Assembly: GCF_002005205.3 (NCBI RefSeq)
Contig: NZ_CP019701.2
Span: forward strand, 310,001-374,000
Length of the DNA stretch: 64,000 nt
Direction: 5' to 3'
Source of the DNA: Rhizobium rhizogenes
GTDB lineage: Bacteria; Pseudomonadota; Alphaproteobacteria; Rhizobiales; Rhizobiaceae
The notes under the pieces are model-generated. The model saw nothing but the letters and a program-made list of their open reading frames with translations. It did no database searches and was not told the origin of the DNA. This document shows, in pieces, positions 1-9,344 of the stretch. The translations under genes were made by a program, and so were the position numbers. Every line of letters starts with the position of its first letter. The stretch's first letter is position 1.

Positions 1-27
1 GAAAGCGCTGCCGAGCCGCAGCACTGA
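1..27 (+). other. possible 3' end of an upstream gene
   Basis: Frame 1 is open from the window edge and ends in a TGA at 25-27, giving the last residues ESAAEPQH. This could be the tail of an upstream gene co-directional with the DUF2207 gene. A LemA-type gene often sits at that position in other bacteria, but nine codons are too few to identify it. Confidence 0.2.
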
Positions 28-48
28 GCCATTGAGGAGGGACCGCCC

Positions 49-1986
49 GTGAAGACCATCGCCGCAAGATTTCTCGCGCTGTTCGTCTTGCTGGGCGCGG
101 CCTTCCCGGCCTTTGCGGAGGAATTCATCCGCTCCTACCATTCCGTTGTCGACGTGGCGGCGGATGGCAAGCTGACGGTGACGGAAACCATCACCGCCCG
201 CGCCGAAGGTCAGAACATCAAGCGCGGCATCTTCCGCGATTTCCCGCTTTATGCGCTGGATGCGAATAACCGCCGTACCAAGGTGGATTTCAACGTCGTT
301 TCGGTGGAGCGCGATGGCGCGCCGGAAAACTGGCGCACCGAAACTATCGATGGCGGCATCCGCATCTATACCGGCAGCGCCGAGCGTTTTCTGCCGACCG
401 GCGAGCATATCTTCCAGATCACCTACACCACCGCCCGGCAAATCCGTTATTTCAGCGATTATGACGAGCTGACCTGGAACGTCACCGGCAATGGCTGGCA
501 GTTCCCGATGGGCGAGATTTCCGCGACCATCACTCTGCCGCAGGGCGTCAAGGCCATCGATACGGCCGTCTTCACCGGTCCGCTTGGCGCGAAAGGCAAG
601 GATGCCCGCATCTTCAGCGAAGGCAACGAAGTCTTTTTCGCTTCCACCCGCCCGTTTTCGGTGGGTGAAGGTATGACGGTCGCCGTCAAACTGCCGAAGG
701 GTGCCATTGCCGCGCCTGATACGACGCAGGAGGCGGGCTGGTGGCTGCGCGACAATCTGGCCATCCTGCTTTCGGGTGGCGGGCTTTTTGTCGTGCTGCT
801 TTATTATCTGCGGGCGTGGTTCGCGGTCGGCCGTGATCCCGCCAAGGGCGTGGTGGTGCCGCGCTGGGATGCACCGGAGGGGCTTTCCCCGGCTTTGGTC
901 AACTATGTCGATAATCGCGGCTTTTCGGGTGCCGGCTGGACGGCGCTATCCGCCTCGGCCCTTGATCTCGCGGTCAAAGGCTATGTCGTTCTGGAAGACC
1001 TGAAAAATTCCATCGTCATCCGCCGCACGGAAAAGGCAATCGCCGCCGATCTGCCGACCGGGCAGAAAACGCTGCTTTCCGCCATCGGCGGTGCGGGCAA
1101 GGTACTGACCATCGATAAGGCGCATGGGGCGGAAGTCGAAAAGGTCGGCACGCAGTTCCGCGCGGCGATAGAAAAGGAACATCGCGGCAAATATTACCGC
1201 AGCAATGCCGGTTACACCGTCTTCGGCATCTTCCTCAGCATCGCCCTCATCGTCGCGACGTTGATCTTCGGCGATCTCGATGAAAGCGCCATTGCCGCCG
1301 TCCTCGTCTTCGGCTTTTTCGCCTTCTTCTTCAGCATCCTGTCGATCGGTATTGGCCGGCAGTTCTCGCGCGGCGCACCGCTGCGCAAGCGGATTGGCGG
1401 CATCGTCATGCTGGCCTTTGCCGGTTTCGTGGCCTTTTCAGCCATTGGCGGCATCGCCACGCAAATCCTGCTGGATGTGACGCATGACACCAAGTCGCTG
1501 GCGCTGGCCGCCATCGGCGGCATCGTGCTCACCAATGCGCTGTTCCTGTTCCTGATGGGCGCGCCGACGCCGCTCGGCCGCAAACTGATGGACGGCATCG
1601 AAGGGCTTAGAACCTATCTGACGCTGGCGGAAAAAGACCGGATGAACATGGCCGGCGCGCCCGCCATGTCGCCGCAGCATTTCGAGACATTGCTGCCCTA
1701 TGCCGTGGCGCTCGGCGTTGAAAAACCGTGGAGCCGCACCTTCGAGGCATGGCTTGCCACAGCCGCCGCCGGTGCCGCTGCTGCAAGTTATGCGCCCGGC
1801 TGGTATGCGGGCAGCAATTACGGCAGCTTTGGCGACAGGATCGGCGGTTTTTCCACCTCCATGGCCAATACCATCGCTTCCACCATTCCTCAGCCCGTCA
1901 GCTCGTCCGGCTCCAGCTTTTCGGGCGGTGGCGGCGGCGGTTTTTCCGGCTCCGGCGGCGGCGGCGGTGGCGGTGGCGGCTGGTAA
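49..1986 (+). CDS. DUF2207 domain membrane protein
   Basis: This encodes a 645-residue inner-membrane protein of the DUF2207 family, whose role is unknown. A signal peptide covers residues 1-23 and is followed by an exported beta-rich domain to about residue 215. One membrane segment lies near 235-257 and four more lie between about 389 and 503. The cytoplasmic part has the family hallmark GIEGLRTYL. The C-terminus ends in a glycine/serine run closed by a tryptophan, as is common in this family. The start is GTG at 49, preceded by a good Shine-Dalgarno GAGGAGGGA at 34-42. It lies 127 bp upstream of glyS on the same strand. The family often neighbours LemA, whose gene would be outside the window. 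Confidence 0.93.
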   Translation: MKTIAARFLALFVLLGAAFPAFAEEFIRSYHSVVDVAADGKLTVTETITARAEGQNIKRGIFRDFPLYALDANNRRTKVDFNVVSVERDGAPENWRTETIDGGIRIYTGSAERFLPTGEHIFQITYTTARQIRYFSDYDELTWNVTGNGWQFPMGEISATITLPQGVKAIDTAVFTGPLGAKGKDARIFSEGNEVFFASTRPFSVGEGMTVAVKLPKGAIAAPDTTQEAGWWLRDNLAILLSGGGLFVVLLYYLRAWFAVGRDPAKGVVVPRWDAPEGLSPALVNYVDNRGFSGAGWTALSASALDLAVKGYVVLEDLKNSIVIRRTEKAIAADLPTGQKTLLSAIGGAGKVLTIDKAHGAEVEKVGTQFRAAIEKEHRGKYYRSNAGYTVFGIFLSIALIVATLIFGDLDESAIAAVLVFGFFAFFFSILSIGIGRQFSRGAPLRKRIGGIVMLAFAGFVAFSAIGGIATQILLDVTHDTKSLALAAIGGIVLTNALFLFLMGAPTPLGRKLMDGIEGLRTYLTLAEKDRMNMAGAPAMSPQHFETLLPYAVALGVEKPWSRTFEAWLATAAAGAAAASYAPGWYAGSNYGSFGDRIGGFSTSMANTIASTIPQPVSSSGSSFSGGGGGGFSGSGGGGGGGGGW

Positions 1987-2113
1987 CGCCTGCCGGCGGT
2001 AATTTAACCGAATGCCGTGGTGACTTTTGCCGCGTTGCTTGCTAAGCCGACCGCTGTCGCTTTTCGCGGCATACATCGTCCGACAAAAGATACAAAGATA
2101 AAGTCCTTATCCC

Positions 2114-4267
2114 ATGCCCGATCTTCTGCTTGAACTTCGCTCCGAGGAAATCCCCGCCCGCATGCAGCGCAAGGCGGCGGGCGATCTGAAGAAACTCGTC
2201 ACCGATGCCTTGGTGGAGAGAGGGCTGACCTATGAGGGCGCGCGCGAATATTGGACGCCGCGCCGCCTGACGCTGGATATTCGCGGCCTCAACGCCCGCT
2301 CCGCCGATGTGCGCGAAGAAAAGAAGGGCCCGCGCACCGACGCCAATGAAAAGGCCATCGAAGGCTTTTTGCGCGGCGCCGGTCTCAATGATATCTCGGA
2401 AGCGCAGGTTGTTTCCGACCCGAAGAAGGGCGATTTCTACGTCGCCATCATCAACAAGCCCGGCCGCCCGGCGGAAGAGATCATCGCCGAGGTGATGCCC
2501 GGCATCATCCGCTCCTTCCCCTGGCCGAAATCCATGCGCTCCGGCCCGGCCTCCATGCCGAAGGGTTCCAGCTATGCCGGCATCGAAGGCAAGGGCTCGG
2601 AAAGCCTGCGCTGGGTGCGCCCGCTGCAATCCATCGTCTGCCTGTTCGGCCCCGAACATGACGAGACGCAGGTCATTCCTTTCGTGATTGACGGCATCGT
2701 CGCCGGCAATGTTACCTATGGCCACCGTTTCCATGCGCCCGGCCCGATCACCGTGCGCCGTTTCGAGGATTATGTCTCGAACCTCGAAAAGGCCAAGGTC
2801 ATGCTCGATGCGGAGCGCCGCAAGGATATCATCCTGCACGACGCCAAGGATCTGGCCTTCGCCAACGGTCTCGATCTGGTCGAAGACGAAGGCCTGTTGG
2901 AAGAAGTCTCCGGCCTCGTCGAATGGCCGCAGGTGCTGATGGGCACCTTCGAGGAGGATTATCTGCAAATCCCGGCAGAAATCATCCGCCTCACCATCAA
3001 GACCAACCAGAAGTGTTTCGTCACCCGCAATCAGGGTGCGGAAGAGGGCCTTTCCAACCGTTTCATCCTGATCTCGAATATCGAGGCAAGCGATGGCGGC
3101 AAGGAAATCATCCATGGCAATGGCAAGGTCGTGCGCGCCCGCCTGTCGGACGCCCGCCATTTCTGGAACCGTGACCAGGGCGATCTGCCCGATCTCGACA
3201 CCTTGAAGGATTCGGCTGCGAAATTCGGCCTCGATCTCAAGAAGCCGCTCGATCAGCGTATGGCCAAGCTCGATGCGCTGAACGTGACGTTCCATGCCAA
3301 GCTCGGTTCTCAGGGCGAACGCGTTACCCGCATCCGTGAACTGGCGAAGGCGCTGGCCCCGATTGTCGGTGCCGATGCCGCGCTGGTGGACCGCGCCGTG
3401 GTGCTGGCCAAGGCTGACCTGCGCACCGAAGCCGTCGGCGAATTCCCCGAGCTTCAGGGCCTGATGGGCCGCAAATATGCGGCGCTGCAGGGCGAAAACG
3501 AAAGCGTCGCCGCCGCCATCGAGGACCACTACAAGCCGCAGGGCCCCTCGGACCGCCTGCCGGCCGACAAGGTGGCGATCACGGTGGCGCTCGCTGACAA
3601 GCTCGACACTCTCTTAGGCTTCTGGGCCATCGATGAAAAACCGACCGGTTCGAAGGACCCCTTCGCGCTGCGCCGCGCGGCGCTGGGCGTGGTGCGCATT
3701 CTGCTTGAGAAAAACGTGCGGCTTCCGCTGCTGAGCGTTGCGAAGGACCCGGAGCTTCTCTCCTTCTTCCATGATCGCCTGAAAGTTTATCTGCGCGACC
3801 TCGGTGCCCGTTACGATCTAATCGACGCCGTCCTGACGCCGGAATCCGATGATCTCCTGATGATCGCCCGTCGTGTCGAGGCGCTCACCGCCTTCATCAC
3901 CGGCGAGGATGGCCGCAACCTGCTGGCGGGCGCGAAGCGTGCAACCCAGCTTCTGGCTGCGGAGGAAAAGAAGGGTACCGTGGTCGCCGATGGCGTCTCG
4001 GAAGAGCTGTTGAAGCTCGATGCCGAAAAGGCGCTTTATGCGGCGATCAGGACCGCCTCTGCCGACGCTGCGAAAGCTGTTGCGGGCGAGGATTTCCGCT
4101 CCGCCATGCAGGCGCTCTCCACACTTCGCGCGCCCGTTGATAAATTCTTTGAGGATGTGCTCGTCAATGACGAGGATGCGGCTATCCGTGCCAACCGTCT
4201 GGCGCTGCTGAAGGCTATTCGAGAAGCGACCGGAACGGTTGCGGATTTCTCGAAGATCACGGGGTGA
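2114..4267 (+). CDS. glyS: glycyl-tRNA synthetase beta subunit
   Basis: This is the beta subunit of the alpha2-beta2 glycyl-tRNA synthetase, which charges tRNA-Gly in the cytoplasm. The 717-residue product opens with [15 protein letters not shown], the characteristic N-terminus of GlyS. It also has the conserved RWVRPL segment near residue 160 and a C-terminal helical region ending in the DALR-type anticodon-binding domain. It is slightly longer than the E. coli protein (about 690 residues). The alpha subunit gene glyQ is not in the window and may lie upstream of the DUF2207 gene. The ATG at 2114 puts the conserved N-terminus at the start, although the upstream Shine-Dalgarno is weak. A long open frame on the opposite strand is a GC-bias shadow. 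Confidence 0.97.
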   Translation: MPDLLLELRSEEIPARMQRKAAGDLKKLVTDALVERGLTYEGAREYWTPRRLTLDIRGLNARSADVREEKKGPRTDANEKAIEGFLRGAGLNDISEAQVVSDPKKGDFYVAIINKPGRPAEEIIAEVMPGIIRSFPWPKSMRSGPASMPKGSSYAGIEGKGSESLRWVRPLQSIVCLFGPEHDETQVIPFVIDGIVAGNVTYGHRFHAPGPITVRRFEDYVSNLEKAKVMLDAERRKDIILHDAKDLAFANGLDLVEDEGLLEEVSGLVEWPQVLMGTFEEDYLQIPAEIIRLTIKTNQKCFVTRNQGAEEGLSNRFILISNIEASDGGKEIIHGNGKVVRARLSDARHFWNRDQGDLPDLDTLKDSAAKFGLDLKKPLDQRMAKLDALNVTFHAKLGSQGERVTRIRELAKALAPIVGADAALVDRAVVLAKADLRTEAVGEFPELQGLMGRKYAALQGENESVAAAIEDHYKPQGPSDRLPADKVAITVALADKLDTLLGFWAIDEKPTGSKDPFALRRAALGVVRILLEKNVRLPLLSVAKDPELLSFFHDRLKVYLRDLGARYDLIDAVLTPESDDLLMIARRVEALTAFITGEDGRNLLAGAKRATQLLAAEEKKGTVVADGVSEELLKLDAEKALYAAIRTASADAAKAVAGEDFRSAMQALSTLRAPVDKFFEDVLVNDEDAAIRANRLALLKAIREATGTVADFSKITG

Positions 4268-4301
4268 GGGGTTTCGGGGTAGCCAGGTATGTCAGCGTGC
4301 T

Positions 4302-4470
4302 TGGTTCACCCCCCTCTGTCCTGCCGGACATCTCCCCCTCAAGGGGGGAGATTGGCAAGACGGTCGCTCCCCGCAAAACATTGCAACGTTGAAGATGGTC
4401 GATACGTTGCCACGATGCGATCTCCCCCCTTGAGGGGGAGATGCCCGGCAGGGCAGAGGGGGGTAAGCCG
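4302..4470. repeat. palindromic intergenic repeat, family A, copy 1
   Basis: Two inverted arms of about 50 bp face each other around a core of about 70 bp. Each arm carries a CTCTG(T/C)CCTGCCGG-type block followed by CATCTCCCCCTCAAGGG. A near-identical element lies at 32142-32306. The structure resembles the rhizobial intergenic mosaic elements (RIME type). It sits between glyS and the DUF523 gene and would fold into a long hairpin if transcribed. Confidence 0.85.
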
Positions 4471-4500
4471 CAACCGCGACTCTCACAGGACGACTCCGCA

Positions 4501-4995
4501 TTGACCCACACTACCCCAAAAATCCTCATCAGCGCCTGCCTCCTCGGCCAGCCGGTCCGCTATGACGGCAAGGGCAAACCCCTATCCCACCCGGCGATAG
4601 ACCGCTGGCGGCAGGAGGGCAGGCTGGTGACGATCTGTCCGGAGATGGCGGGTGGCATGCCCGTGCCACGCCCGCCGGCGGAAATCGAAAATGGTGCCTC
4701 CGGTCTCGATGTGCTGGAGGGCCGCGCCCGCGTGCTGGAGGTGGCCGGCGGCGATGTCACGGCGCAATTTATCGCCGGTGCGGAAAGGGCGCTGGCCTTC
4801 GCCAGGGCCAATGGCTGCACATACGCGCTTCTGATCGATGGCAGCCCGTCCTGTGGCTCGGTTGCGATCTATGACGGTTCGTTCTTCGGCCTCAAACATC
4901 CGGGCAACGGCGTGACGGCGGCGCTATTCGAAAAAGCCGGTATTGCCGTATTTTCACCTGCCGATATCGATCGGCTGGCTGCTCTGACAAGCTAA
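4501..4995 (+). CDS. DUF523 family protein
   Basis: The product is a 164-residue cytoplasmic protein of the DUF523 (COG1683) family, of unknown biochemical function. Family features visible here are the N-terminal ISACLLGQPVRYDG and the later IDGSPSCGS with conserved cysteines. An ATG at 4441 in the same frame lies inside the palindromic repeat and would add repeat-encoded residues, so it was not used. The TTG at 4501 follows an AGGACG-like ribosome binding site, and the conserved sequence starts a few codons later. It is transcribed in the same direction as glyS but is separated from it by the repeat. It converges with the chemoreceptor gene downstream. Confidence 0.85.
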   Translation: MTHTTPKILISACLLGQPVRYDGKGKPLSHPAIDRWRQEGRLVTICPEMAGGMPVPRPPAEIENGASGLDVLEGRARVLEVAGGDVTAQFIAGAERALAFARANGCTYALLIDGSPSCGSVAIYDGSFFGLKHPGNGVTAALFEKAGIAVFSPADIDRLAALTS

Positions 4996-5053
4996 AAGAA
5001 AAGCGCCGGAGTTTCCCCCGACGCCGGTTTCCATCGATAGCCCTGAGGCAATA

Positions 5054-6877
5054 TCACCCCGCCATGCGCATCTCTTGTGCCATGCCGTGAAGCTGGTGGC
5101 CGGAGGAGACGCGGAAGCCGCGGATGAGGTTCAGCAGTTCCTCGGTGTCCACGGCGAGCGCTTCCGCCGAAGCCGTGGTTTCTTCCGCCATGGCGGCATT
5201 ATGCTGGGTGGCAACGTCGAGCTGGTTGAGCGACGAGGAGATCGAGCGCAATGTCGTATCCTGTTCGGCGGCCGAATGGGCGATCTTGCTGACGATCTCG
5301 TTTGCGGATTTGATCTGGTCCGAAATGCGTTTCAGCGCATCGCCGGCCTCTCCGACAAGACGCACGCCGTTTTCCACCTGGGCGGAAGAACGGGCGATCT
5401 GGTCCTTGATCTCCTTGGCGGCGGCGGCGGATTTCTGCGCCAGTTCGCGCACTTCCTGCGCCACCACGGCAAAGCCCTTGCCGGCCTCACCCGCACGTGC
5501 CGCTTCCACACCGGCATTCAGCGCCAGAAGATTGGTCTGGAAGGCGATGTCGTCGATCACGCCGATGATGTTGGAAATCTGGTCGGAAGATTGCTCGATA
5601 CCGCTCATCGCGGTGATCGCTTCTTCCACCACCCGGTCACTGCGCATGGCCTCCGAGCTGACGGTGGTGACGCGCTTGGCGGCGTCGGCTGCACCCTCTG
5701 CCGTCTGGCGCACTGCAACGGTCAATTCGTCCAGCGCCGCGGAGGTTTCCTCCAGATTTGCGGCCTGCCGTTCGGTGCGCTGCGAAAGCTCGTTGGAGGC
5801 CTTGCGGATTTCCTCCTTGGAACCGCCAATATCGATGCTCTTGGAATTCACCTTGGCCATGGCCGCATCAAGATGGGTCAGGGCCTCGTTGAAATTGTCG
5901 CGCAGCGCCGCATAACGATTGCCGAGATCGCCGCAACGAACGGTCAGATCGCCGCCTGCCAGCTTTTCCAGCGCCTCGCCGATGGTGGTGACGACACGCG
6001 CCTGCAACTCGGCCTCGTCGCGCTGCATGTCGAGATTGTTCTGACGCTCCGCATTGAGCTGCCGCTGCTGTTCTTCCTCACGGCGCTGCATGGCATGGCG
6101 TTCGCGCACCTTGTCCTGCAGCGAGGCGGTGGCCTTGGCCATCATGCCCACCTCGTTGGTGAGACCGGTATGGGGAATGGCGAGCGAGACGTTTTCATTG
6201 GCCACTTCGCCGAGCGCCCGGTGAATATCGCCGAGAGGCTTCGAAATGCCACGGATGACATAGAAGGCGGCGGCCAGCGCCAGCACGAAGATGATAGCGC
6301 CGATCGACAGCGCCTTCATCACCTCGCCGCGCACCTGCGCGTTCAGATCGTCGATATAAACGCCGGTCACGACCACCACCTGCCATGGTTCGAAGGCGAG
6401 CGCATAGGAACTCTTGGCGTAGTCATTGCCTTCCATGCCGGGTTTCGGACCGTAAAAATCCGTCTGGCCGCCGCCATTGCGGCCAAGCCGCACCAGCTCG
6501 TCACGATAGGCGAAACCCTTGCTGTCCGGCTTGCCCTTGAAGCTCTCGCCGACCCGCTTCGGATCGGGATGGAACTTCATGGTCACGTCGTAATCGTAAC
6601 CGAACAGATAGCCGTCAGGGGTGAACCGTATGGCGCTGACGGTGGCATAAGCCTGCTTCATGGCTTCTTCGCGCGACAGCGTTCCCGCCGTTTCCTTCTC
6701 GTGGAAGGACTGCAGAATGGAGATAGCCGACTGCACCTGTGTCCGCAGCATGCCGTAGCGTTCCTCATAGATCGCGTCGGTGGCGGATTTCAGCTGGTAA
6801 AACGTCGCCACGGCGAAGGCGGCCATAAGGGCCACCACGAGTACGATGAGCTGACGGGAGATGGAGAGATTCTTCAT
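5054..6877 (-). CDS. methyl-accepting chemotaxis protein with periplasmic Cache sensor
   Basis: This 607-residue inner-membrane chemoreceptor signals to CheA/CheW. Membrane segment 1 is at about 7-27. A periplasmic single-Cache domain follows at about 30-185, containing PDGYLFGYDYD and FEPWQVVVVTGVYIDD. Membrane segment 2 is at about 190-209, then a HAMP domain (about 207-260), a charged coiled coil, and a second HAMP-like stretch (about 295-345). The signalling helices end in the hairpin tip around IAFQTNLLALNAG (444-456). The C-terminus lacks a CheR-binding NWETF-type pentapeptide. The ligand cannot be read from sequence; single-Cache receptors often bind small organic acids. It is monocistronic, convergent with the DUF523 gene. 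Confidence 0.95.
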   Translation of the reverse strand: MKNLSISRQLIVLVVALMAAFAVATFYQLKSATDAIYEERYGMLRTQVQSAISILQSFHEKETAGTLSREEAMKQAYATVSAIRFTPDGYLFGYDYDVTMKFHPDPKRVGESFKGKPDSKGFAYRDELVRLGRNGGGQTDFYGPKPGMEGNDYAKSSYALAFEPWQVVVVTGVYIDDLNAQVRGEVMKALSIGAIIFVLALAAAFYVIRGISKPLGDIHRALGEVANENVSLAIPHTGLTNEVGMMAKATASLQDKVRERHAMQRREEEQQRQLNAERQNNLDMQRDEAELQARVVTTIGEALEKLAGGDLTVRCGDLGNRYAALRDNFNEALTHLDAAMAKVNSKSIDIGGSKEEIRKASNELSQRTERQAANLEETSAALDELTVAVRQTAEGAADAAKRVTTVSSEAMRSDRVVEEAITAMSGIEQSSDQISNIIGVIDDIAFQTNLLALNAGVEAARAGEAGKGFAVVAQEVRELAQKSAAAAKEIKDQIARSSAQVENGVRLVGEAGDALKRISDQIKSANEIVSKIAHSAAEQDTTLRSISSSLNQLDVATQHNAAMAEETTASAEALAVDTEELLNLIRGFRVSSGHQLHGMAQEMRMAG

Positions 6878-7201
6878 GGGCGCTCACAAGCGTTTTGCGT
6901 CGCGGCCAGAAAAGGCCGCGTGCTGCCGAAGTTTCGGAAATGGAAAGGGCGCCTGATGCGCGGTGAAGGGCCTGAATAGCTGATATCCGCTTCAGGCCTC
7001 ATGGCGTGCTGCATTGCACTATGAGATCACTTAGCGGCCAAAAATTTGAATAAATATTTAATTAGAGAAAGCTTTATCAGCCCATCCGGCGGAATAACGG
7101 CGGACGAATTTATTATTCCCCGCATGGTTGCCATGGCTTCTGAAAAATACAGCGATCGCGTGATTATTTGACATTTGCCATGAAAATGTATCGGTCGCCT
7201 G
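6878..7201. other. intergenic region upstream of the chemoreceptor gene
   Basis: These 324 bases contain no convincing gene. The part near 7040-7110 is clearly AT-rich (AAATATTTAATTAG) and is the most likely location of the chemoreceptor promoter, which reads leftward. No strong hairpin terminator was seen for the upstream gene. Confidence 0.5.
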
Positions 7202-7714
7202 TCAATTGCCGCGCAATTTGAAATCCGGGAATGCGGGTGCGGCAATCGTGGAGGCGGTAGCGGCAACGGCAGCCTTGTCGGCGGAGATTTCCTTGACACC
7301 GGCAGTCGTCGTTGTCGCGTCGATGCCGGCAGGCGTCGAAACCGCTTCCTCGGGATGCGCCACGGGTTCCACCTTGTCATAGGTCGCAATGGCGGTGCTG
7401 GGGGTTTCTTGCGGCATCCATGCGGGATTGGTGCTGACGAAGGTGACCGGCGCGCCGCCGAGCCAGGCTTCGGTGCGGATGAGGGTGCGCTTTCCGTCGA
7501 CTTCGCGCATTTCCATATGCTGCGTACCCGGCTCGATGGACGGAATGGCATAACCTTCCGCTACCGTTTTATCCTTTGCGGGTTCGCAATCCGTGCAGTC
7601 ACGACGAATGAAGCTGCCATTGCTGGCGTGTACGCCATTGATATATTCGATGGAGGATGCCATGGCCGACCCGCCGGCCAGTGCGACAATGGCTGTCAGA
7701 AAAACACGACGCAT
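7202..7714 (-). CDS. small exported protein, possibly HPE1-like
   Basis: The product is 170 residues with a clear Sec signal peptide (MRRVFLTAIVALAGGSAMA). A short conserved-looking domain follows, containing SIEYINGVHASNGSFI and a CTDC cysteine pair, and then an Ala/Thr/Pro-rich low-complexity tail. The ATG at 7714 was chosen because GGGGG stands just upstream and the signal peptide begins there; the frame is open 23 codons further. Proteins of this shape in Rhizobiaceae are sometimes annotated as plant virulence effector HPE1-like. That assignment is from memory and tentative. The location is periplasmic or secreted, and the function is unknown. It lies between purD and the chemoreceptor gene, on the same strand. 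Confidence 0.8.
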   Translation of the reverse strand: MRRVFLTAIVALAGGSAMASSIEYINGVHASNGSFIRRDCTDCEPAKDKTVAEGYAIPSIEPGTQHMEMREVDGKRTLIRTEAWLGGAPVTFVSTNPAWMPQETPSTAIATYDKVEPVAHPEEAVSTPAGIDATTTTAGVKEISADKAAVAATASTIAAPAFPDFKLRGN

Positions 7715-7871
7715 CGAAAAACCCCCGAAGTAACGGCAGCACCCGTGGTTCAGGCACGGTGCGCCATTTAAATATTCGGGCAAGTATTACCGGTCTTTCG
7801 TTTCCATCGGGTCAGCAAACTTGGTAAAAATTGAACGAAAGATTCGCCCTCACCGGTGTTTGCCTTAAGTA

Positions 7872-9143
7872 TCAGGCCTTTTCGCGTGCGACAGCCTGCC
7901 AGCCGATATCGCGGCGGCAGAAGCCGTTTTCCCACTCGACCTTATCGGCCAGCGCATAGGCGCGCGCCTGCGCTTCCGTCACGGTCTTTCCGAAAGCGGT
8001 GACGTTCAGCACGCGGCCGCCGGTTGCGACGAGTTCGCCGTCCTTCAGCGCGGTGCCGGCGTGGAAAACCTTCGCCTCTTCGCTCGCCTCGGGAATATGG
8101 GCGATCGGCGTGTTCTTGTCGTAAGCGCCGGGATAACCCTTCGAGGCGAGAACGACCGTCAGCGCCGCATCGTCGCGCCATTCCGCCTCAACCTTGTCCA
8201 GCGTGCCGGTGGCGGTGGCGTAGAGGATCGGTAGCAGATCGCTCTTGAGGCGCATCATCAGCACCTGGCACTCGGGATCGCCGAAGCGCACATTATATTC
8301 GATCAGTTCCGGGCCTTTGGCGGTAATCATCAGCCCGGCAAAGAATACGCCGGAGAAAGGATTGCCGTCCTTGGCCATGCCCGCAATCGTCGGCTCGATG
8401 ATCTCCTTCATGGTGCGTTCCACCATGGCCGGTGTCATGACCGGGGCGGGGGAATAGGCGCCCATGCCGCCGGTATTCGGGCCGGTATCGCCGTCGCCGA
8501 CGCGTTTGTGATCCTGTGCGGTTGCGAGCGCCAGCGCGGTCTTGCCGTCGGAAAGGCAGAAGAAGCTCGCTTCCTCGCCATCGAGGAAGGCTTCCACCAC
8601 CACTTCGGCGCCGGCCGTGCCGAAAGCGCCGTCGAAACATTCGTCGATGGCGGCAAGCGCTTCCGCCTCCGTCATCGCAACGGTCACGCCCTTGCCGGCG
8701 GCAAGACCGTCCGCCTTGATGACGATCGGCGCGCCCTGCGCACGAACATAATCCCTGGCCGGTTCGGCGGCCTTGAAACGCTGGTAAGCGCCGGTCGGAA
8801 TATCGTAGCGCGCGCAGAGATCCTTGGTGAAGCCCTTGGAGCCCTCAAGCTGGGCGGCGGCTTTCGCGGGTCCGAATGTGGCGATGCCGGCGGCACGCAG
8901 ATCGTCTGCAAGGCCCGCAACCAGCGGCGCTTCCGGGCCAACGACGACGAAGTCAATTGCCTTTTCCTTCGCAAAGGCGATGACGGCCGCGTGGTCCTCC
9001 ACGTTCAGCGCCACCAGCGTCGCGTGGTCGGCGATGCCGGGATTACCGGGGGCGGCATAAAATTCATCGAGCAGGGGAGACTGGGCGATTTTCCACGCCA
9101 GCGCATGTTCGCGTCCGCCGGAACCGATCAACAGAACTTTCAT
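7872..9143 (-). CDS. purD: phosphoribosylamine--glycine ligase
   Basis: PurD (GAR synthetase) joins glycine to phosphoribosylamine using ATP in the second step of de novo purine synthesis. The product is 423 residues, the usual length. The N-terminal Rossmann-like domain begins [17 protein letters not shown], followed by an ATP-grasp domain with [13 protein letters not shown] and the signature RFGDPECQ. The ATG at 9143 has AGGGG upstream; a TTG two codons earlier (9149) is possible but less likely. The gene is divergent from tex, with about 200 bp between the start codons. All expected motifs are present. Confidence 0.97.
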   Translation of the reverse strand: MKVLLIGSGGREHALAWKIAQSPLLDEFYAAPGNPGIADHATLVALNVEDHAAVIAFAKEKAIDFVVVGPEAPLVAGLADDLRAAGIATFGPAKAAAQLEGSKGFTKDLCARYDIPTGAYQRFKAAEPARDYVRAQGAPIVIKADGLAAGKGVTVAMTEAEALAAIDECFDGAFGTAGAEVVVEAFLDGEEASFFCLSDGKTALALATAQDHKRVGDGDTGPNTGGMGAYSPAPVMTPAMVERTMKEIIEPTIAGMAKDGNPFSGVFFAGLMITAKGPELIEYNVRFGDPECQVLMMRLKSDLLPILYATATGTLDKVEAEWRDDAALTVVLASKGYPGAYDKNTPIAHIPEASEEAKVFHAGTALKDGELVATGGRVLNVTAFGKTVTEAQARAYALADKVEWENGFCRRDIGWQAVAREKA

Positions 9144-9344
9144 GGTCAATACCCCTGCAAATTCGCCAGTAACCTTGTGGGACGGGCGTTAAGGGCAGGG
9201 GGGCGAAAGGTCAAGGAGAAAGCGCCGCAAATGCCCGTCTTTCCCTTGATCGCCGCCTTTCCTGTGGAATCGTGGATGCCTCTTGTTGTCACGCCACAAT
9301 CAGACATTATGTTCGCCGCTCCAGACATGACAGCAGAGAACCTC

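Noticed and set aside
2042..3529. A 495-codon frame antisense to glyS
   Set aside because: Shadow of glyS; no start context or family-like sequence.
4441..4500. ATG start at 4441 for the DUF523 gene
   Set aside because: It lies within the palindromic repeat and would add repeat-derived residues; TTG at 4501 has a better ribosome binding site.
4996..5053. Terminator between the DUF523 gene and the chemoreceptor gene
   Set aside because: GCGCCGG and CGCCGG blocks are present but mostly direct rather than inverted; no convincing stem with a T run.
5075..6979. A 634-codon frame antisense to the chemoreceptor
   Set aside because: His/Gly/Arg-rich composition with no motif, mirroring the codon bias of the real gene.
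8508..9344. Upstream extension of the tex frame across purD
   Set aside because: It overlaps purD on the other strand and is not Tex-like before about residue 1 of the chosen start.
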